Positions 45,186-54,489 are shown, counted from the first letter of the stretch. The stretch is DNA of 64,000 bases from Ketogulonicigenium vulgare WSH-001 (GCF_000223375.1 NC_017384.1:1483501-1547500); one strand, 5' to 3'. Notes: generated from the letters alone by a model not told the origin. Numbers and translations are program-made.

Positions 45186-46130
45186 ATGCTGAACCTGATC
45201 CTGCGCCGCCTTTTGGTGGCGATCCCGACCCTGATCCTCGTCTCGATCTTGATTTTTTGCCTGCAAAAGCTGCTGCCGGGTGATCCCGCGCTGATGTTCG
45301 CGGGCGAGGAGCGCGACCCCGAAGTGCTGGCCCTGATCCGTGCGCAGCATCACCTCGACCGGCCGGTGCTGGTGCAATACGGCTATTGGATGGCGGGCGT
45401 GCTACAGGGCGATTTCGGCCATTCGCTGCGCACCGGCATTCCGGTCACCGATCTGATCGTGCAAAAGCTGCCGGTCACGCTGCAACTGACGGCGACGGCG
45501 ATGATGATCGCCATGATCACCGGCATTTCGCTGGGCATTCTGGCCGCCGCGCGGCAGGGAAAACTGTCGGATGCCGCAATCAATGCCGTGGGCCTGACAG
45601 GCATGTCGATCCCGAATTTCTGGCTGGGCATCATCCTGATCATGGTCGTCTCGGTGCAATTGCGCTGGCTGCCCTCGGCGGGTTTCGTCTCGATCACCGA
45701 CGATCCGGGGGCGTTTCTGCGCTCGGTCATCATGCCCGCCTTTGTGCTCTCCACCCCGATCACCGCCTATCTGATGCGCCATACGCGATCCGCGATGATC
45801 GGTGCGCTACGCTCGGATTATATCCGCACCGCCCGCGCCAAGGGGCTGCGCCGCCCCGTCGTCACGTTGAAACACGCCTTTCGCAATGCGCTGATGCCGA
45901 TTGTGACCATGGTCACGCTGCTGTTTGGCGAATTGATGGCCGGCGCTGTGCTGACCGAGCAGATTTTCACCATTCCGGGCTTTGGCAAGCTGATCGTCGA
46001 TGGCGTCTTCACCCGCGATTATCCCGTTGTCCAAGGCGTCGTCCTGTGCACAGCTGTCAGCTTTATCCTGCTGAATTTGCTGGCCGACATCCTCTACATT
46101 CTGATCAATCCCAAATTGAGGCACGCCTGA
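45186..46130 (+). CDS. ABC importer inner-membrane permease, DppB type
   Basis: 314 residues starting MLNLILRRLLVAIPTLILVS. It has the DppB features LQKLLPGDPALMFAGEERDP, LRSDYIRTARAKGLRRPVVT (EAA loop contacting the ATPases) and LTEQIFTIPGFGKLIVDGVF. Six transmembrane segments are expected. Its stop overlaps the next start by one base (TGATG at 46128-46132), so the two permeases are translationally coupled. Confidence 0.92.
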   Translation: MLNLILRRLLVAIPTLILVSILIFCLQKLLPGDPALMFAGEERDPEVLALIRAQHHLDRPVLVQYGYWMAGVLQGDFGHSLRTGIPVTDLIVQKLPVTLQLTATAMMIAMITGISLGILAAARQGKLSDAAINAVGLTGMSIPNFWLGIILIMVVSVQLRWLPSAGFVSITDDPGAFLRSVIMPAFVLSTPITAYLMRHTRSAMIGALRSDYIRTARAKGLRRPVVTLKHAFRNALMPIVTMVTLLFGELMAGAVLTEQIFTIPGFGKLIVDGVFTRDYPVVQGVVLCTAVSFILLNLLADILYILINPKLRHA

Positions 46131-47008
46131 TGAGCCAGCCCCTCACCCCGACCACCGCCGCCCCCGCTTTGCCTCGCCTACGCCTTGGCCGCGGCGCGCA
46201 GCGTTTCATGCGCAATCGCGGCGCGCTGATCGGTGCCGGCGTCGTGCTGCTGTTCGTGCTGCTGGCGATTTTCGCGCCGCTGCTGACGCCCTATGACCCA
46301 GCCGCCCCGAATTATTCCGCGATCCGCCAAGGCCCGTCTTGGGCGCATATTTTCGGCACCGACCAGCTGGGCCGCGACCAGTTCACCCGTATTGCCTATG
46401 GCGCGCGTGCCTCGCTGGCGGCGGGGATGGTCTCGGTCTTGGTTGCGGTAATCCTTGGCGTGCCGATCGGGCTGATCGCAGGCTATTTCGGCGGCTTTGC
46501 CGATATGGTCATCTCGCGCTTTGCTGAGGCGCTGCTGGCGATCCCCTCGCTGATCCTCGCCATCTCACTGGCAGCATTTCTGGGCCCGTCGCTGACCAAT
46601 GCGATGATCGCCATCGGCGTCGCCGCAACGCCGATCTTTATCCGCCTGACGCGCGGCCAGGTGCTGGTCGCCCGCACCGAGGATTTCGTTGAAGGCGCCC
46701 GCGCCATCGGCCTGCCGCATGTCTGGATCATCCTGCGCTATATCATGCCCAATGTGCTGGCCCCAATCGTGGTGCAGGCGACGATCACCGTCGCCACCGC
46801 TATCATCGCCGAGGCCTCGCTCTCGTTTCTCGGCATCGGCATCCAGCCCCCGACCCCGTCTTGGGGATCGATGCTGAACACCGCCAAGGACTTCCTAATG
46901 CAAGCGCCCTGGATGTCCGCCTTTCCCGGTATCGCGATCTTTATGACCGTGCTGGGGTTCAACCTTTTGGGCGACGGGCTGCGCGATGCGCTTGACCCGC
47001 GCAGCTAA
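46130..47008 (+). CDS. ABC importer inner-membrane permease, DppC type
   Basis: 292 residues from the ATG at 46130. The frame is open far upstream into dppB, but only this start gives the normal OppC/DppC N-terminus (RFMRNRGALIGAGVVLLFVL, LTPYDPAAPNYSAIRQGPSW). Further features are HIFGTDQLGRDQFTRIAYGA, EDFVEGARAIGLPHVWIILR and SFLGIGIQPPTPSWGSML. It forms the channel with the DppB-type subunit. Confidence 0.92.
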   Translation: MSQPLTPTTAAPALPRLRLGRGAQRFMRNRGALIGAGVVLLFVLLAIFAPLLTPYDPAAPNYSAIRQGPSWAHIFGTDQLGRDQFTRIAYGARASLAAGMVSVLVAVILGVPIGLIAGYFGGFADMVISRFAEALLAIPSLILAISLAAFLGPSLTNAMIAIGVAATPIFIRLTRGQVLVARTEDFVEGARAIGLPHVWIILRYIMPNVLAPIVVQATITVATAIIAEASLSFLGIGIQPPTPSWGSMLNTAKDFLMQAPWMSAFPGIAIFMTVLGFNLLGDGLRDALDPRS

Positions 47009-47036
47009 CCGCCCTCGCCTGACACAGGAGCAGATC

Positions 47037-48461
47037 ATGTCCCAGACCCTTATCCGCAACGCCACCATCGTCACCATGGACAAGGATGACCGCATCCTCG
47101 CCAATGCTGCCATTCTTTTCGAGGGCGAGACGATCAAAGCCATTGGCGAGACTGCCATCGCAGGCGCTGGCCATGACGCACAGGTTATTGATGCAACGGA
47201 TAAAATCATCATCCCCGGCCTGATCAACGCCCATATCCATATGTGGCAAACCGCCCTGCGCGGCTATGGTATGGATTGGACGGGGGTCGAGCATCACCTG
47301 CATATGCAGACCGAATTCGTGCCGGTTTTCACGCCCGATCAGATGCGTCTATCGGAATTCGCGGGCGGGCTGTCGCTGCTGAACGGTGGCGTCACCTCTG
47401 TCTTTGAATGGTGCCACGGCAACCGCACGCCCGACCATTCCGATGCCGCCATCGAGGGGCTGCAGGATGCCGGTATCCGCAGCCTGTTCATCCACGGGAC
47501 GGTGAAAACCCTGCCGCATGAGGGCGAGGTGCATTTCTCGCAAGTGCCGCATCCCGCCGCCGAGGCGCGCCGCCTGCGCGCCCGTCACAGCAGCGATGGC
47601 GGCATGATGGGTCTGGCCTTGGGAATCCTTGGCCCCGATTATTCGCCGGTCGAGATCTGCCGTCAGGATTTCGCGCTGGCGGATGAGCTGGGGCTGTGGT
47701 CGTCGGCGCATGTGTCCGGAAAGCCCGGCAAGGTCGAGGGCGGCTATCGCAGGCTGAAAGCGGAAGGCATCCTGACCGGCAAGCATAATGTGGTGCATGC
47801 CAATTCCATGGAGGATGACGAGATCGCCTTGCTGCTGGACAACGACTGCACGATCACCGCGACATCCTCGACCGAAATCTCGGGCGGGTCCAAGGCGCCG
47901 CTGGTCTCGCGCGTGATTGCTCTGGGCGGGCGCCCCTCGATCGGGAACGATTCCGAAAGCGCGATGGCAGGTTCGATGCTCGAGGCGATGCGCCAATCAC
48001 TGATGATCGACCGCCTATTCCACAATATCTCCCGCGATGCTGTGTCCAAAGGCCCCGGCCAAGCCGCGACCAATGCCGTCTATCGCGGTATGCCGCTGCC
48101 GCCGCGCAAAAATCCCGGTGCCTATGAGGCGCTGAAATGGGCGACCATCGACAATGCCAAATCCGTGGGGATGGAGGCCTTCATCGGCTCGCTCGAACTC
48201 GGGAAAAAGGCCGATATCGTCATGGTTGATGCGCTGGCGCCGAACCTGACCCCCGGCCTTGATCCGGTCGAGGCGGTCGTCGGCTATGCCGATGCCGCCA
48301 ATATCGAGGCGATCTGGGTCAATGGCACCCTGCAGAAATGGGATTTCAAACTGCTGAACCCCAGCGCCCGCAGCGCCGCCAAAGCGCTGCGCGACACCGC
48401 GCTGACGGTGCTAGAGAATGCGGGTCGCCGCGAGTTGATCACCCACCGTTTTACCGGCTGA
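47037..48461 (+). CDS. TRZ/ATZ-type amidohydrolase (metal-dependent deaminase)
   Basis: 474 residues from the ATG at 47037, with CAGGAG 6 bases upstream. The metal-binding His66 and His68 lie in PGLINAHIHMWQTALRGYG. A later His is in SSAHVSGKPG, another in VVHANSMEDDEIALLL, and the metal Asp in SIGNDSESAMAGS. The family includes s-triazine hydrolases, 8-oxoguanine deaminase and SsnA-like enzymes that remove amino groups or chlorine from N-heterocycles. It is the last gene of the IclR-linked importer operon, so it probably processes the imported compound in the cytoplasm. Confidence 0.88.
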   Translation: MSQTLIRNATIVTMDKDDRILANAAILFEGETIKAIGETAIAGAGHDAQVIDATDKIIIPGLINAHIHMWQTALRGYGMDWTGVEHHLHMQTEFVPVFTPDQMRLSEFAGGLSLLNGGVTSVFEWCHGNRTPDHSDAAIEGLQDAGIRSLFIHGTVKTLPHEGEVHFSQVPHPAAEARRLRARHSSDGGMMGLALGILGPDYSPVEICRQDFALADELGLWSSAHVSGKPGKVEGGYRRLKAEGILTGKHNVVHANSMEDDEIALLLDNDCTITATSSTEISGGSKAPLVSRVIALGGRPSIGNDSESAMAGSMLEAMRQSLMIDRLFHNISRDAVSKGPGQAATNAVYRGMPLPPRKNPGAYEALKWATIDNAKSVGMEAFIGSLELGKKADIVMVDALAPNLTPGLDPVEAVVGYADAANIEAIWVNGTLQKWDFKLLNPSARSAAKALRDTALTVLENAGRRELITHRFTG

Positions 48462-48833
48462 TCAACGCGGGCCCCCAAGGCGCGGCGTGATTACACCCGC
48501 CTGCCCCGCCAGTGGGCTCAGCGGCGCAATCGCGCTGACTTAACTCACCCCACGAAATACCTTATATTTTAATAAATCAAAGACTTAATGATACTTTCTT
48601 CGCTGATGAAGGTGATCATACATGCTGGGAGGCATGGTTCAGAGGAGCGTTGATAACGCCGCCCATGATCGTTTCCTCATTAGGGGAGCGAGGTTCGCCC
48701 ACAATTCCCCCCGCAATCCGACAGCATTCAGCACACCGCAAGCGCAGGCATTCGCACTAGCGGCTTGAAATGAGTGGATTCAGACGGGTCATAATAGATA
48801 ACCCAAACCATCCTTCGGAAAAACCGGAGTAGA
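48462..48833. other. Gap at the probable left side of the 48.8-61.8 kb element
   Basis: No gene is seen in these 370 bases. AT-rich sequence at 48540-48600 follows the end of the amidohydrolase operon. The left junction of the mobile element should lie here or a little further right, but I did not find a repeat of the tRNA-fMet end to define it. Confidence 0.4.
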
Positions 48834-50687
48834 TCAGTTGTCCTGTCGTCCTGAACATGCGTCTAGTCCGACGGCCGCCTTCCTAACCCAATATTCCCTG
48901 CCTCTGTTCGGATCGATCCGAGGCGATCGACGCTGCTGCAGGGACTGCGCCTCACCGCCGGGGATCAGCGCGCCCTTCGCCAACAGTTCCCGCGCCGCTG
49001 TGCGCGCTGCCATCGGCTGCATGATCTCGGCAAAGACCTCGGTCGAGAGGGCGATCGTTTCGGCATCATACCAACCGTCGTGGACCCCGGCGTCGAAGGT
49101 GCCAGCGCCCAAATCCGCGAAGCGATCCATGTGCTGCGAGAGATAATCGCGGATGCGCCCAATCACTTCGGCGCTTGGCTGGGCAAGCTGCTGGCGACGC
49201 TGCGCCAGCCAACGATTCGCAATCTCGGCAGTGGCATTGCGCATCTCTTGCGGCGTCCACGCGACTATACCCCAGCGCGATGCGATTTGCCCCGCAAGCG
49301 ATACTGCCGCAAACCTGCGCAGCACGCGAGTCTCGGGACCTTCAAGCGGACGATCAAGACCCGTGCTGATCTTCTGCTGTAAATCACTAAGGATCATCAC
49401 ATAGAGTTGCCGCAACTTGTCGCCCTCGCCTGCATGCTCTGCAGCAATGAGTCGTTTGAGAAAGGCAGGGCCTGCATGGCCGTAATCTCGCCGCGCCATG
49501 GATTTCAGGGCATCCGAGAATGAGGCCGGGCTATCATAACCATGTATCTCCGCAAACCCGCCATAAACCCACGACTTGGCGCGAATGTCGGCAAGACGCA
49601 CCGTGAGGCCCTCTGGCATATCCAAACCAGCCGCCGCGTGAATCTCGGTCAGGCTTGCTTCGGCGCTTGTCAGCAGCATCGTGCGCCAATCAGCGGGGCG
49701 GACATCCGCGAGCCTCATATTACTGCGCTTTTTGCCGGTGCCGTTGGCCAACATATAAAGCACCCGCCCGATTGCCTTTGTCACGCCGCGATCTCGTGTC
49801 GGAATTTCATCAACGATCATCGCCCCGTCCTTTGCGCTGCGCGCGGCAGCCTCAAACGCGCTCTCTGTTGCGTGCCATTGCATCATGTCATCCGGCGGGC
49901 CGAATACACTTTGCGCGGCCATCAGCACTGTCGTTTTGCCGCTGCTCGTGCCGCCATGGACATTGTAGCCACCGCCCTCCACGCCGAGCGGTTCAAGGAT
50001 CGCACCTGCGAGCGCGGCCGAGATGGTAAACATCGCGAGCGGATTGCCACGCGCCAGCGCGGCTACGCCGTTGCGCCAGCCCTCAAGACTGCCGGAAACG
50101 GTGTTTTCGGCATGCGCCCCGTCTTTCAGACCGATCACGGGCATCCGCTGTTTGGATGCACACAAGATGCTTCCGTTTGGCAGTTGATAAGCCCGTTGAC
50201 CTGGCACGGTAATCCAGCCCGCCTCGGTCGCCAACCAGCCGTCACGCGCAGGAATCCATTGCCGCAGCAGGCGCACCAGTTGCGACGGGGTCCCCATGAC
50301 TGCCAGCCCCCGCTCGGCCAGCTGCGCAGCGACATCGGATGCCGACCTCACAAGATCGCCCGCCGCGATCACCAGCGTGCGGCGGCGATCCTCGATGTCC
50401 AAGTATTCGATGACGACGGCGCGTGCTGTCCCTGCCGGATTCCGCAAGCTTATCGCGACCCGCAGTGGTCCGCACAAGGGCTCAGCCCCGCGACGATTAA
50501 CAATACAGATCGCCCGGCGCGCATGATCATAGGTATAGCCCTCCGGCAGCCCAGTAATATCGACACGCAGGTCTTCCTCAGAGGAGCTTGCGCCAGAGCG
50601 CTGCCAGTCACCCTGATCACGGTTGGCATTTGCGGAAAGACATACAAATTCGGACGCGGGTGCGCTGTGGGGCATTGGCTGATCCAT
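48834..50687 (-). CDS. DUF927-domain ATPase (mobile-element helicase/primase-like)
   Basis: 617 residues. The region from about 45 to 330 matches the DUF927 superfamily: VVIEYLDIEDRRRTLVIAAG, RDGWLATEAGW, then a P-loop HGGTSSGKTTVLMAAQ (Walker A at about 245-252) and Walker B DGAMIVDEIPTRDR (about 287-300). DUF927 proteins are helicase-like ATPases common in plasmids, phages and integrative elements, where they are thought to act in replication. The C-terminal 250 residues are helical, with VRKAAVGLDACSGR at the end. The inverted repeat at 50837-50874, 150 bases upstream, may be its binding site or an origin. Confidence 0.8.
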   Translation of the reverse strand: MDQPMPHSAPASEFVCLSANANRDQGDWQRSGASSSEEDLRVDITGLPEGYTYDHARRAICIVNRRGAEPLCGPLRVAISLRNPAGTARAVVIEYLDIEDRRRTLVIAAGDLVRSASDVAAQLAERGLAVMGTPSQLVRLLRQWIPARDGWLATEAGWITVPGQRAYQLPNGSILCASKQRMPVIGLKDGAHAENTVSGSLEGWRNGVAALARGNPLAMFTISAALAGAILEPLGVEGGGYNVHGGTSSGKTTVLMAAQSVFGPPDDMMQWHATESAFEAAARSAKDGAMIVDEIPTRDRGVTKAIGRVLYMLANGTGKKRSNMRLADVRPADWRTMLLTSAEASLTEIHAAAGLDMPEGLTVRLADIRAKSWVYGGFAEIHGYDSPASFSDALKSMARRDYGHAGPAFLKRLIAAEHAGEGDKLRQLYVMILSDLQQKISTGLDRPLEGPETRVLRRFAAVSLAGQIASRWGIVAWTPQEMRNATAEIANRWLAQRRQQLAQPSAEVIGRIRDYLSQHMDRFADLGAGTFDAGVHDGWYDAETIALSTEVFAEIMQPMAARTAARELLAKGALIPGGEAQSLQQRRSPRIDPNRGREYWVRKAAVGLDACSGRQDN

Positions 50688-51193
50688 TTCGAGGGAGATG
50701 CGCCGATTTTACCCGCTTGATGCCAAAAGTCCGTCAGCTATGTTCGGTTATCCACATAAATCGCACGACCCAGCAAAACTGCCCCTCCCCGCACAACATT
50801 CGAACCCACTTAAAGACCCGCGCGGACTTGGGCAGCTGGACACTTGGACCGGCAAGCCCCTGTCCAACTGTCCAAGTGCGCAAAAGCAACGCGATGCACA
50901 GAGAGATATCGGTTTATTTTCGGGCGCAGGCGATTTTCATCGCTGGGGTGCCGGACCACGGCGCCGGCTATCCCAATCAGTGGCAGAGGGCAGCAACCGA
51001 TCCAGCTAGCCTATCCTTAGGAATATGACAGTGCCGCGTTTATCGACATGAATTGACGGGAAAAGCCGTCCCACATCATGATGGGACGGCTGTTTTATGG
51101 CTCTATCGCAACTTGAATTTGATAAGGAACTCAAAGCAATTCGACAGATATTTGGCGCGGGGGAATGTCGCGCCCTGGCCCCACGGTGCCTCG
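50688..51193. other. 500-base gap with no clear gene
   Basis: Overlapping open frames on the plus strand (50588-51028) lack good starts and family motifs, so I do not call them. The notable content is the 13-bp inverted repeat at 50837-50874. The region separates two minus-strand genes and would hold the DUF927 promoter. Confidence 0.4.
50837..50874. repeat. 13-bp inverted repeat upstream of the DUF927 gene
   Basis: TGGACACTTGGAC (50837-50849) and GTCCAACTGTCCA (50862-50874) are inverted copies matching at 12 of 13 positions, with a 12-base loop. Each arm holds two TGGAC words 8 bases apart. Such arrays serve as operators, replication-initiator sites or nic-region hairpins. Confidence 0.6.
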
Positions 51194-51772
51194 TTACTGC
51201 CGGCGCGTCAGATAGTTGAAGAGCGCCGTCGCCTTGTCCTCATCCAGCGCGGATGCCAGACGCACCACCCTGCGTCCATGGCGCAGATTGACGCGATACG
51301 ACACAGCCGCGAGGCGCCGACGCCACCAGCGGTTCGCGCCGATCACGGCGGATTGAGAGGCCACAGCAAATGCGCCGCCGACAACCACGCCCGATACGAC
51401 CGCGTCGCCCCCACGGCTGTTGTCGATGAAGACCTCGCTGATCTCGCTCATCGGATAGAGCGTCGATCCCTGCCGGATGCCCTCGTTTGCGATCGTCATC
51501 TCGAAAGATCGCAGTCGGAATAGCTGCCACGCGAGCGTAAGCGCTACAGGCAGGATGATGAATGGCAGCAGCCAAGCTTTCGCCTGCGGATTGATGATGG
51601 GCAGGAGCATGGATCCAATGAGCATCGAGAGCAAGAGCATCCATACGAACACCGCCAACAGCAGCAAGGCCCCGAGGCCCGAGCCCCGCACCGTCAGCCG
51701 GGTTGATCCATCGTCCTGTGGCTGAATGTCGAAGCCTTGATCCAGGCGTGCGGTCTTCTGTTTAAAAGCCAT
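51194..51772 (-). CDS. Small membrane protein of unknown function
   Basis: 192 residues. The N-terminus is soluble (QGFDIQPQDDGSTRLTVRGS). Two adjacent hydrophobic segments follow at about residues 33-58 and 67-83 (LGALLLLAVFVWMLLLSMLI, AWLLPFIILPVALTLAWQLF), then a basic cytoplasmic part with MTIANEGIRQGSTLYPMSEI and RVNLRHGRRVVRLASALDED. The second half resembles the PH-like folds that follow membrane hairpins, but I recognise no named family. It lies 57 bases downstream of the exported-protein gene and probably shares its transcript. Confidence 0.65.
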   Translation of the reverse strand: MAFKQKTARLDQGFDIQPQDDGSTRLTVRGSGLGALLLLAVFVWMLLLSMLIGSMLLPIINPQAKAWLLPFIILPVALTLAWQLFRLRSFEMTIANEGIRQGSTLYPMSEISEVFIDNSRGGDAVVSGVVVGGAFAVASQSAVIGANRWWRRRLAAVSYRVNLRHGRRVVRLASALDEDKATALFNYLTRRQ

Positions 51773-51829
51773 GTGTTCTTCTTCCGAATATACTGTGTAG
51801 CGTCGTGGGATCCTCGTAGTTCAGCAACG

Positions 51830-53281
51830 TCATTGGTTTCCAAATGGCATCGTGCCGAAAGGCGGCGGTGTCGTGGAGGACCGTGATGTTGGAGCGGCCT
51901 GTGAATCTTTGGCAGACGGCTGATCAGAAAGTGGGAGTGCCATCGTAAAGATCACTGGCGTGCGCCCATTCGCGCCGTCGACCGCATAGAGCGTCACTTC
52001 GTGGTTGACGCTTTGCGTGCGCCAATGCTCGGTCGGGCGGACATAGCGAGGTTCGGACTCGAGCGCCGCACCCAGAGTATACCGCGCCGATAGCGCAGCA
52101 GACCCTGACGACTGCTCGTCTGTCCTGCCGGCCACCCAGTTCGTGGGATATGCAACATGCTGATCCGTGCGCACAAAGGCGAAAATATCGTCACCTACGA
52201 TAGTCGGAACCGCCTGAATGTAATCAAGCGTGTCGAGCTCGCGCACCCCTTCAGCGCCCGTTAGAATCCAGGATCCACCCAACTTATCGAAAATGAGAAC
52301 GCCACACGCATCTAGTATTTCGGGCGTGCCGCAATCGAGACCTCGACCCGTAAAGCCAACGTCGATCTGACCTTGCGGGATGCGCATACGGGCCATTGGC
52401 GCTTGCAATGCGAACATTTGACTGACCAAGTCGGGGGCGTTGCCAAATCCGACGCGCAACCGTCTCGCGTCTGATGTTTCGTCGACGCTGACCTGGCCCA
52501 CTTCGAGCCTAAAACGCGCATCGTCTGAGTAGAGCATATCTGAGATTGCATAATCATAGTTTTGAACGAGTGCATCACGCACCACATCCCAACCAGATCC
52601 GAGCGGCGGGAGACCAATGCTTTCTAAGAGATCGCTTTGCGTTTGAGAGACAAGCTGCGCCTGCGCCACTGGATCAAGATCGCGTTCCTCGGGCTGAACC
52701 GATAGGCTCGCCAGCAGATTGTCAGCTTGATCGAAGTATTCAAAATTATAGACATTGGCCATCAACATCCGGCCATTGCCAGGGGCGCGATCAAAATCGC
52801 CAAGCGTCAGTATTCCAACTTTCCGGCCGCCCTGCGCCTCGCGCTCTCGTAAAGCTCGCGCCTCTGCAACATCCATCTTCAGAACAGCGTAATCCGCAGA
52901 ATTGCCGAAGATCAGCCCATGGCCTACGCCGAGATATGTGCCGGGCTCGAACAAGCTGATCGGAAAACCGCCTCGCGCGGAATCATAATCGTCTAGCCTG
53001 ACATCGACGCGCAATCGCACTTGTAGGTCAGTCGTCATAGCAATGTGTTGTTGCTGCAGGCGCGCAATCTCTTGGATCAGCACATCATCACGTGCAAATT
53101 CGTCCGCGTTTCGGAAGATATCCGACCGTCTAGCTTCTGCGTCGAAATCTGGCTCCCTGTCATAGATTGCTCTGGCGACTGACCACCAAAATCCATCCTC
53201 TGGGAATTCGACGAGTTCTGCCCGTCCGGTTGTCGATAAGCATGTCAGGCAGGCGGTCAGTAGCAAGGATCTCAGCAGCAT
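51830..53281 (-). CDS. Exported protein of unknown function
   Basis: 483 residues with a signal peptide of about 21 residues (LLRSLLLTACLTCLSTTGRA). The mature part starts ELVEFPEDGFWWSVARAIYD and contains no membrane segment. A proline- and serine-rich end (SSTTPPPFGTMPFGNQ) may be a flexible tail. Cysteines near residue 330 (DCGTPEILDACG) could form a disulfide in the periplasm. I do not recognise a family. It diverges from the XRE regulator gene with a palindrome between them, so it is probably controlled by that regulator. Confidence 0.65.
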   Translation of the reverse strand: MLLRSLLLTACLTCLSTTGRAELVEFPEDGFWWSVARAIYDREPDFDAEARRSDIFRNADEFARDDVLIQEIARLQQQHIAMTTDLQVRLRVDVRLDDYDSARGGFPISLFEPGTYLGVGHGLIFGNSADYAVLKMDVAEARALREREAQGGRKVGILTLGDFDRAPGNGRMLMANVYNFEYFDQADNLLASLSVQPEERDLDPVAQAQLVSQTQSDLLESIGLPPLGSGWDVVRDALVQNYDYAISDMLYSDDARFRLEVGQVSVDETSDARRLRVGFGNAPDLVSQMFALQAPMARMRIPQGQIDVGFTGRGLDCGTPEILDACGVLIFDKLGGSWILTGAEGVRELDTLDYIQAVPTIVGDDIFAFVRTDQHVAYPTNWVAGRTDEQSSGSAALSARYTLGAALESEPRYVRPTEHWRTQSVNHEVTLYAVDGANGRTPVIFTMALPLSDQPSAKDSQAAPTSRSSTTPPPFGTMPFGNQ

Positions 53282-53334
53282 CTATCTATCCAGATTCGTT
53301 CACAATTATCAGTCTTACGCGTTCACATGCTAAA

Positions 53335-53352
53335 TACATATTATAGTATGTA
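53335..53352. promoter_or_regulatory. Palindromic operator candidate of the XRE regulator
   Basis: TACATA-TTATAG-TATGTA is a perfect inverted repeat with 6-base arms and 6-base centre, in the 104-base gap between the divergent exported-protein and XRE genes. XRE proteins of this size bind such sites as dimers. Confidence 0.55.
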
Positions 53353-53385
53353 AAAAAGAAAAGCCGAAACTGTCACTGCAGATGC

Positions 53386-53607
53386 ATGGATATGCGTCGT
53401 CTGGTTGGTGGAAATTTTGCACGCTTGCGTCAGGCGAAGGGCCTCACGCAAGAGGACGTTGAAGCGCGATCAGGCTTCAGTCAGCAGTATATCAGTGGGC
53501 TCGAGCGCGGTCAGCGCAATCCTACTATCATAACGCTCTATGAACTCGCGCAAGCACTCGGCGTCAGCCATGTCGAGCTGATAACGCCGCAGAACGACGA
53601 AACCTGA
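53386..53607 (+). CDS. XRE-family DNA-binding regulator
   Basis: 73 residues, essentially one HTH_3 domain: LVGGNFARLRQAKGLTQEDV, EARSGFSQQYISGLERGQRN, PTIITLYELAQALGVSHVEL. The size and sequence resemble the controller proteins of restriction-modification systems and phage repressors, but no restriction or methylase gene is nearby. It probably represses the divergent exported-protein gene and itself through the palindrome at 53335-53352. Confidence 0.85.
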   Translation: MDMRRLVGGNFARLRQAKGLTQEDVEARSGFSQQYISGLERGQRNPTIITLYELAQALGVSHVELITPQNDET

Positions 53608-54262
53608 ACTGGCATGCTGCTTGTCGGATTGGGACGTAGGGGCCGCAAACTAACGACGCGAGCTGAGTATCTAACTGGTGGATATCACGCAGAATACACG
53701 TCCTGGTTCTTGGAAGCCGAAGCATGAAATTGCATGATAATACCAACGGAGCCACTTTGACGGACTGGCAAAACAGGCCAGTCAAGTCTGTCAGTGACAC
53801 CCTTCCGACATCACTGCAACATGATCCAACGCTGTGACTTGTCATCGCAAATTCACTTCAGCTGAATGACCAACGAGCGATGAATTTAAGCTCGATAGCA
53901 AGGCTTCAAGCCCTTCCAACCCATATTATCGAACAAAATAAACTCGAGCTCAGGGGGCCGACGTTTACATTTTTGCTTTTCGAGCCGATCAAGCGGTCGG
54001 TTTCGGCTCGATTAGCTGAGGAATAAATGCTCAACTTGATGGTGCAGATAGCCTCACTCATCCCGACTAAGTAGCGATACAGGCTATGCGCAGCAGGGTC
54101 GGCTTGAGCAACGCAGAAATCTTAAACTGGCTTGCAGCGTCCTGATTGTAACTGATCGCGCTTTTATGCCGATCTCATTGCAACTATGCCCCCAGTTCGG
54201 GAATGCAGATGGCCGCAACGAAAGCGCATTTCGGAACCACCGCCAACTGTTAGTCCACCAGA
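53608..54262. other. 650-base gap with two inverted repeats
   Basis: No protein is recognised. An imperfect dyad around 53757-53786 (TTGACGGACTGGC against GGCCAGTCAA) and a perfect 8-bp stem CGAGCCGA/TCGGCTCG at 53981-53988 and 54003-54010 stand out. Short frames on the minus strand near 54084-54266 have no supporting features. Confidence 0.4.
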
Positions 54263-54421
54263 TCACTTTCTTAGATAGCCGCGATCCACGAGATAGTCAG
54301 TAAGCAGCTTCTCAATAAGAGATGTCAAAGATCGTTGATCTGCGCTCGCTGCTTCATCCGCTGCAGCCTTTAATGTCGGTGTAATCCGTAAATTAACCTG
54401 CGCGGTCTTATTTTCTTTCAT
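54263..54421 (-). CDS. Small ribbon-helix-helix DNA-binding protein
   Basis: 52 residues. The start is MKENKTAQVNLRITPTLKAA, followed by two helices around QRSLTSLIEKLLTDYL and the end VDRGYLRK. The strand KTAQVNLRI plus helix-turn-helix is the Arc/CopG (RHH) fold, which binds DNA as a dimer. Two copies of TGTATATACA lie immediately upstream, one touching the start codon, so it most likely represses itself. It is divergent from the 178-residue gene at 54553, which may be the other target. No toxin partner overlaps it. Confidence 0.75.
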   Translation of the reverse strand: MKENKTAQVNLRITPTLKAAADEAASADQRSLTSLIEKLLTDYLVDRGYLRK

Positions 54422-54422
54422 T

Positions 54423-54467
54423 TTGTATATACAACCTCTTTACATCTCGCTATTGAATGTATATACA
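54423..54467. promoter_or_regulatory. Twin TGTATATACA operators of the ribbon-helix-helix protein
   Basis: TTGTATATACAA (54423-54434, perfect 12-base palindrome) and TGTATATACA (54458-54467) share the same 10-base core, with centres 34 bases apart. They lie between the divergent RHH gene and the gene at 54553. RHH repressors bind paired palindromes of this kind. Confidence 0.7.
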
Positions 54468-54489
54468 ATACCTACACAAATCAAGCGAT

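Noticed and set aside
45386..46129. A long in-frame upstream extension of the DppC-type gene through dppB
   Set aside because: The reading is an out-of-frame shadow of dppB; the ATG at 46130 gives the normal DppC start and a one-base overlap.
53386..53607. A restriction-modification controller gene
   Set aside because: The XRE protein resembles one, but no methyltransferase or endonuclease gene is adjacent.
54263..54421. A toxin-antitoxin pair
   Set aside because: The RHH protein would suit an antitoxin, but no overlapping or adjacent small toxin gene follows it on the minus strand.
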